DNA of 64,000 nucleotides, from assembly GCF_003202285.1 (NCBI RefSeq), contig NZ_MASW01000001.1, positions 62,001 to 126,000 of the forward strand. Direction: 5' to 3'. Source of the DNA: Prauserella muralis (lineage in GTDB: Bacteria; Actinomycetota; Actinomycetes; Mycobacteriales; Pseudonocardiaceae). Below the pieces are notes generated by a model. It made no database searches, was not told where the DNA came from, and worked only from the letters and a program-made list of their open reading frames with translations. Shown here in pieces: positions 62,470 to 64,000 of this stretch. The position numbers were made by a program, and so were the translations under genes. Every line of letters starts with the position of its first letter. Position 1 is the first letter of the stretch.

Positions 62470-64000
62470 CTAGGCGTGGCGCTGGGCTGCCGTGTCGCCG
62501 AGGCCCAGCAGGTCGATGGACTTCTCGCGCATCTCCACCTTGCGGATCTTGCCGGTGACGGTCATGGGGAACTCGTCCACCACGTGCACGTAACGCGGGA
62601 TCTTGTAGTGGGCGAGCTTGCCGGTGCAGAACTCCCTCAGCGACTCGGCCGTGAGCGGCTCGGCGCCCTCGCGCATCCGCACCCACACCATGAGCTCCTC
62701 GCCGTACTTCGCGTCGGGCACGCCGACCACCTGGGCGTCGAGGATGTCGGGGTGAGTGTAGAGGAACTCCTCGATCTCCCTCGGGTAGATGTTCTCGCCG
62801 CCGCGGATCACCATGTCCTTGATCCGCCCTGTGATGTTGACGTAGCCCTCGTCGTCCATCACCGCGAGGTCGCCCGTGTGCATCCAGCGGGCGGCGTCGA
62901 TGGCCTCGGCCGTCTTGTCGGGCTGCTCCCAGTAGCCGAGCATCACCGAGTACCCACGCGTGCACAGCTCGCCCGGCGTGCCACGCGGCACGGTGAGCCC
63001 GGTCTCCGGGTCGACGACCTTGATCTCCAGGTGCGGGCCGACCCGGCCGACCGTCGACACGCGGCGCTCGATCGAGTCGTCGGCGCGGGTCTGCGTGGAC
63101 ACCGGCGAGGTCTCCGTCATGCCGTAGCAGATCGCCACCTCGCTCATGCCCATCCGCTCGATCACCTGCTTCATCACCTCGACCGGGCACGGCGAGCCCG
63201 CCATGATGCCCGTGCGCAGCGAGGAAAGGTCGAAGGAGCCGAAGGACGGCTCGGCCAGCTCGGCGATGAACATCGTCGGGACGCCGTACAGCGACGTGCA
63301 GCGCTCGGCCTGCACCGCCTCCAGCGTGGCCTTGGGTTCGAACGACGGCGCCGGGATCACCATGCACGCGCCGTGGCTCGTCGCCGCGAGGTTGCCCATG
63401 ACCATGCCGAAACAGTGGTAGAAGGGCACCGGGATGCAGATGCGGTCGGCCTCGGTGTAGCCGCACAGCTCACCGACGAAGAACCCGTTGTTGAGGATGT
63501 TGTGGTGCGACAGCGTCGCGCCCTTGGGAAAGCCCGTGGTGCCCGACGTGTACTGGATGTTGATCGGGTCGTCGGGGCTGAGCCCGATCTCGCGCAGCCT
63601 GCCCGCGTCGCCGCCGCGACCGCGCTCCAGCAGGCTCGTCCAGTCCTCGCCGCCGATCAGCACCACGTGCGCCAGCGCCTGGCAACGCGGGCGCACCTCG
63701 TCGATCATGCCCGCGTAGTCGGACGTCTTGAACTTCGGCGCCGCGATCAGCAGCGTGATCCCCGCCTGGTTGAGCACGTACTCCAGCTCGTGGGAGCGGT
63801 AGGCGGGGTTGATGTTGACCAGGACCGCGCCGATCTTCGCGGTCGCGTACTGCGTGAGCGTCCATTCCGGACAGTTGGGCGCCCAGATCCCGACCCGGTC
63901 GCCCTTGCCGATGCCGAGCTCCAGCAGGCCGAGCGCCAGCGCGTCCACCTCGGCCGCGAGTTCCCGGTACGTCCAGCGCAGGCCCCGGCCGTGGTCGACG
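62470..64000 (-). CDS. Acyl-CoA synthetase (AMP-binding; N-terminus off the window)
   Basis: 510 residues are visible of an ANL-superfamily ligase that adenylates fatty or other acids and joins them to CoA. The ATP motif [22 protein letters not shown], the hinge [20 protein letters not shown] and the catalytic Lys in [11 protein letters not shown] are intact. It resembles the FadD/DitJ-like AMP-binding enzymes. The frame is open through base 64000 (preceding residues [14 protein letters not shown]), so the true start lies beyond. An 87-bp repeat follows its stop. Confidence 0.93.
   Translation of the reverse strand, partial: VDHGRGLRWTYRELAAEVDALALGLLELGIGKGDRVGIWAPNCPEWTLTQYATAKIGAVLVNINPAYRSHELEYVLNQAGITLLIAAPKFKTSDYAGMIDEVRPRCQALAHVVLIGGEDWTSLLERGRGGDAGRLREIGLSPDDPINIQYTSGTTGFPKGATLSHHNILNNGFFVGELCGYTEADRICIPVPFYHCFGMVMGNLAATSHGACMVIPAPSFEPKATLEAVQAERCTSLYGVPTMFIAELAEPSFGSFDLSSLRTGIMAGSPCPVEVMKQVIERMGMSEVAICYGMTETSPVSTQTRADDSIERRVSTVGRVGPHLEIKVVDPETGLTVPRGTPGELCTRGYSVMLGYWEQPDKTAEAIDAARWMHTGDLAVMDDEGYVNITGRIKDMVIRGGENIYPREIEEFLYTHPDILDAQVVGVPDAKYGEELMVWVRMREGAEPLTAESLREFCTGKLAHYKIPRYVHVVDEFPMTVTGKIRKVEMREKSIDLLGLGDTAAQRHA

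Overview
This is a high-GC chromosomal window from an actinobacterium. The mixture of mycobacterial-type conserved blocks, many GTG starts, very frequent ATGA/GTGA/TGATG gene overlaps and leaderless promoters fits the Pseudonocardiaceae (Saccharomonospora, Prauserella or Amycolatopsis type). The genus is an inference. I saw no rRNA, tRNA, CRISPR array, transposase or phage gene; the window reads as core plus moderately accessory chromosome.

Layout: 1-5.5 kb holds an FAD-linked oxidase (cut by the window edge), a TetR regulator and glycerol-3-phosphate dehydrogenase, the same trio as mycobacterial glpD1/Rv2250c/Rv2251, then a two-gene ABC exporter. 5.5-16 kb has citrate synthase gltA, a PfkB sugar kinase with a TetR partner, an acyl-CoA dehydrogenase, an amidohydrolase, aldose epimerase, a TetR/metallo-beta-lactamase-fold pair, an amino-acid permease and an MFS protein. 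16-23 kb has pdxH, a complete urease operon (ureABCFGD, reverse strand) and a second citrate synthase (citA). 23-26.3 kb is a small type VII-secretion-associated locus without secretion machinery. 26-31.6 kb has a TetR, a hydrolase-SDR fusion, an MFS gene with an apparent frameshift and a beta-lactamase-fold hydrolase.

31.6-41.5 kb: serC and the cell-division gene sepH are followed by a surface-glycan locus. It comprises a UDP-sulfoquinovose-synthase-like enzyme, a GtrA-type membrane protein, a membrane glycosyltransferase fused to a GT2 polyprenol-phosphate sugar transferase, and a second epimerase. A YjbR/MmcQ protein, a DUF2537-like membrane protein and a SpoU RNA methylase come next. 41.5-49.5 kb: a glutamate-cysteine-ligase-like enzyme and a TetR, then an iron/oxidative-stress stretch (iron box, heme oxygenase, superoxide dismutase, a second orphan iron-box palindrome), MarR/MFS, a PEP-mutase-like lyase, a half-size P450-like protein and an ArsR regulator.

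49.6-64 kb: NCS2 purine permease, DUF2530, a sacsin/Hsp90-type ATPase overlapping a DUF3027 gene, glutaminyl cyclotransferase, MFS, DUF2771, a cold-shock-domain protein, a HAD phosphatase, a TetR with an R2-like ligand-binding oxidase (as in Rv0232-Rv0233), a K+ channel with TrkA-type domains and an acyl-CoA synthetase cut by the edge. Much of 31-58 kb corresponds in content to the M. tuberculosis Rv0871-Rv0896 neighbourhood (recalled, not searched).

The strongest non-coding signal is a family of four 87-bp elements (16172, 32809, 49525, 62378). Each has three 11-bp near-palindromic boxes at a 30-bp period, flanked by 8-bp inverted ends and separated by 19-nt hairpin spacers. One copy has different spacers that keep the pairing. 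All four lie within a few bases of a stop codon.
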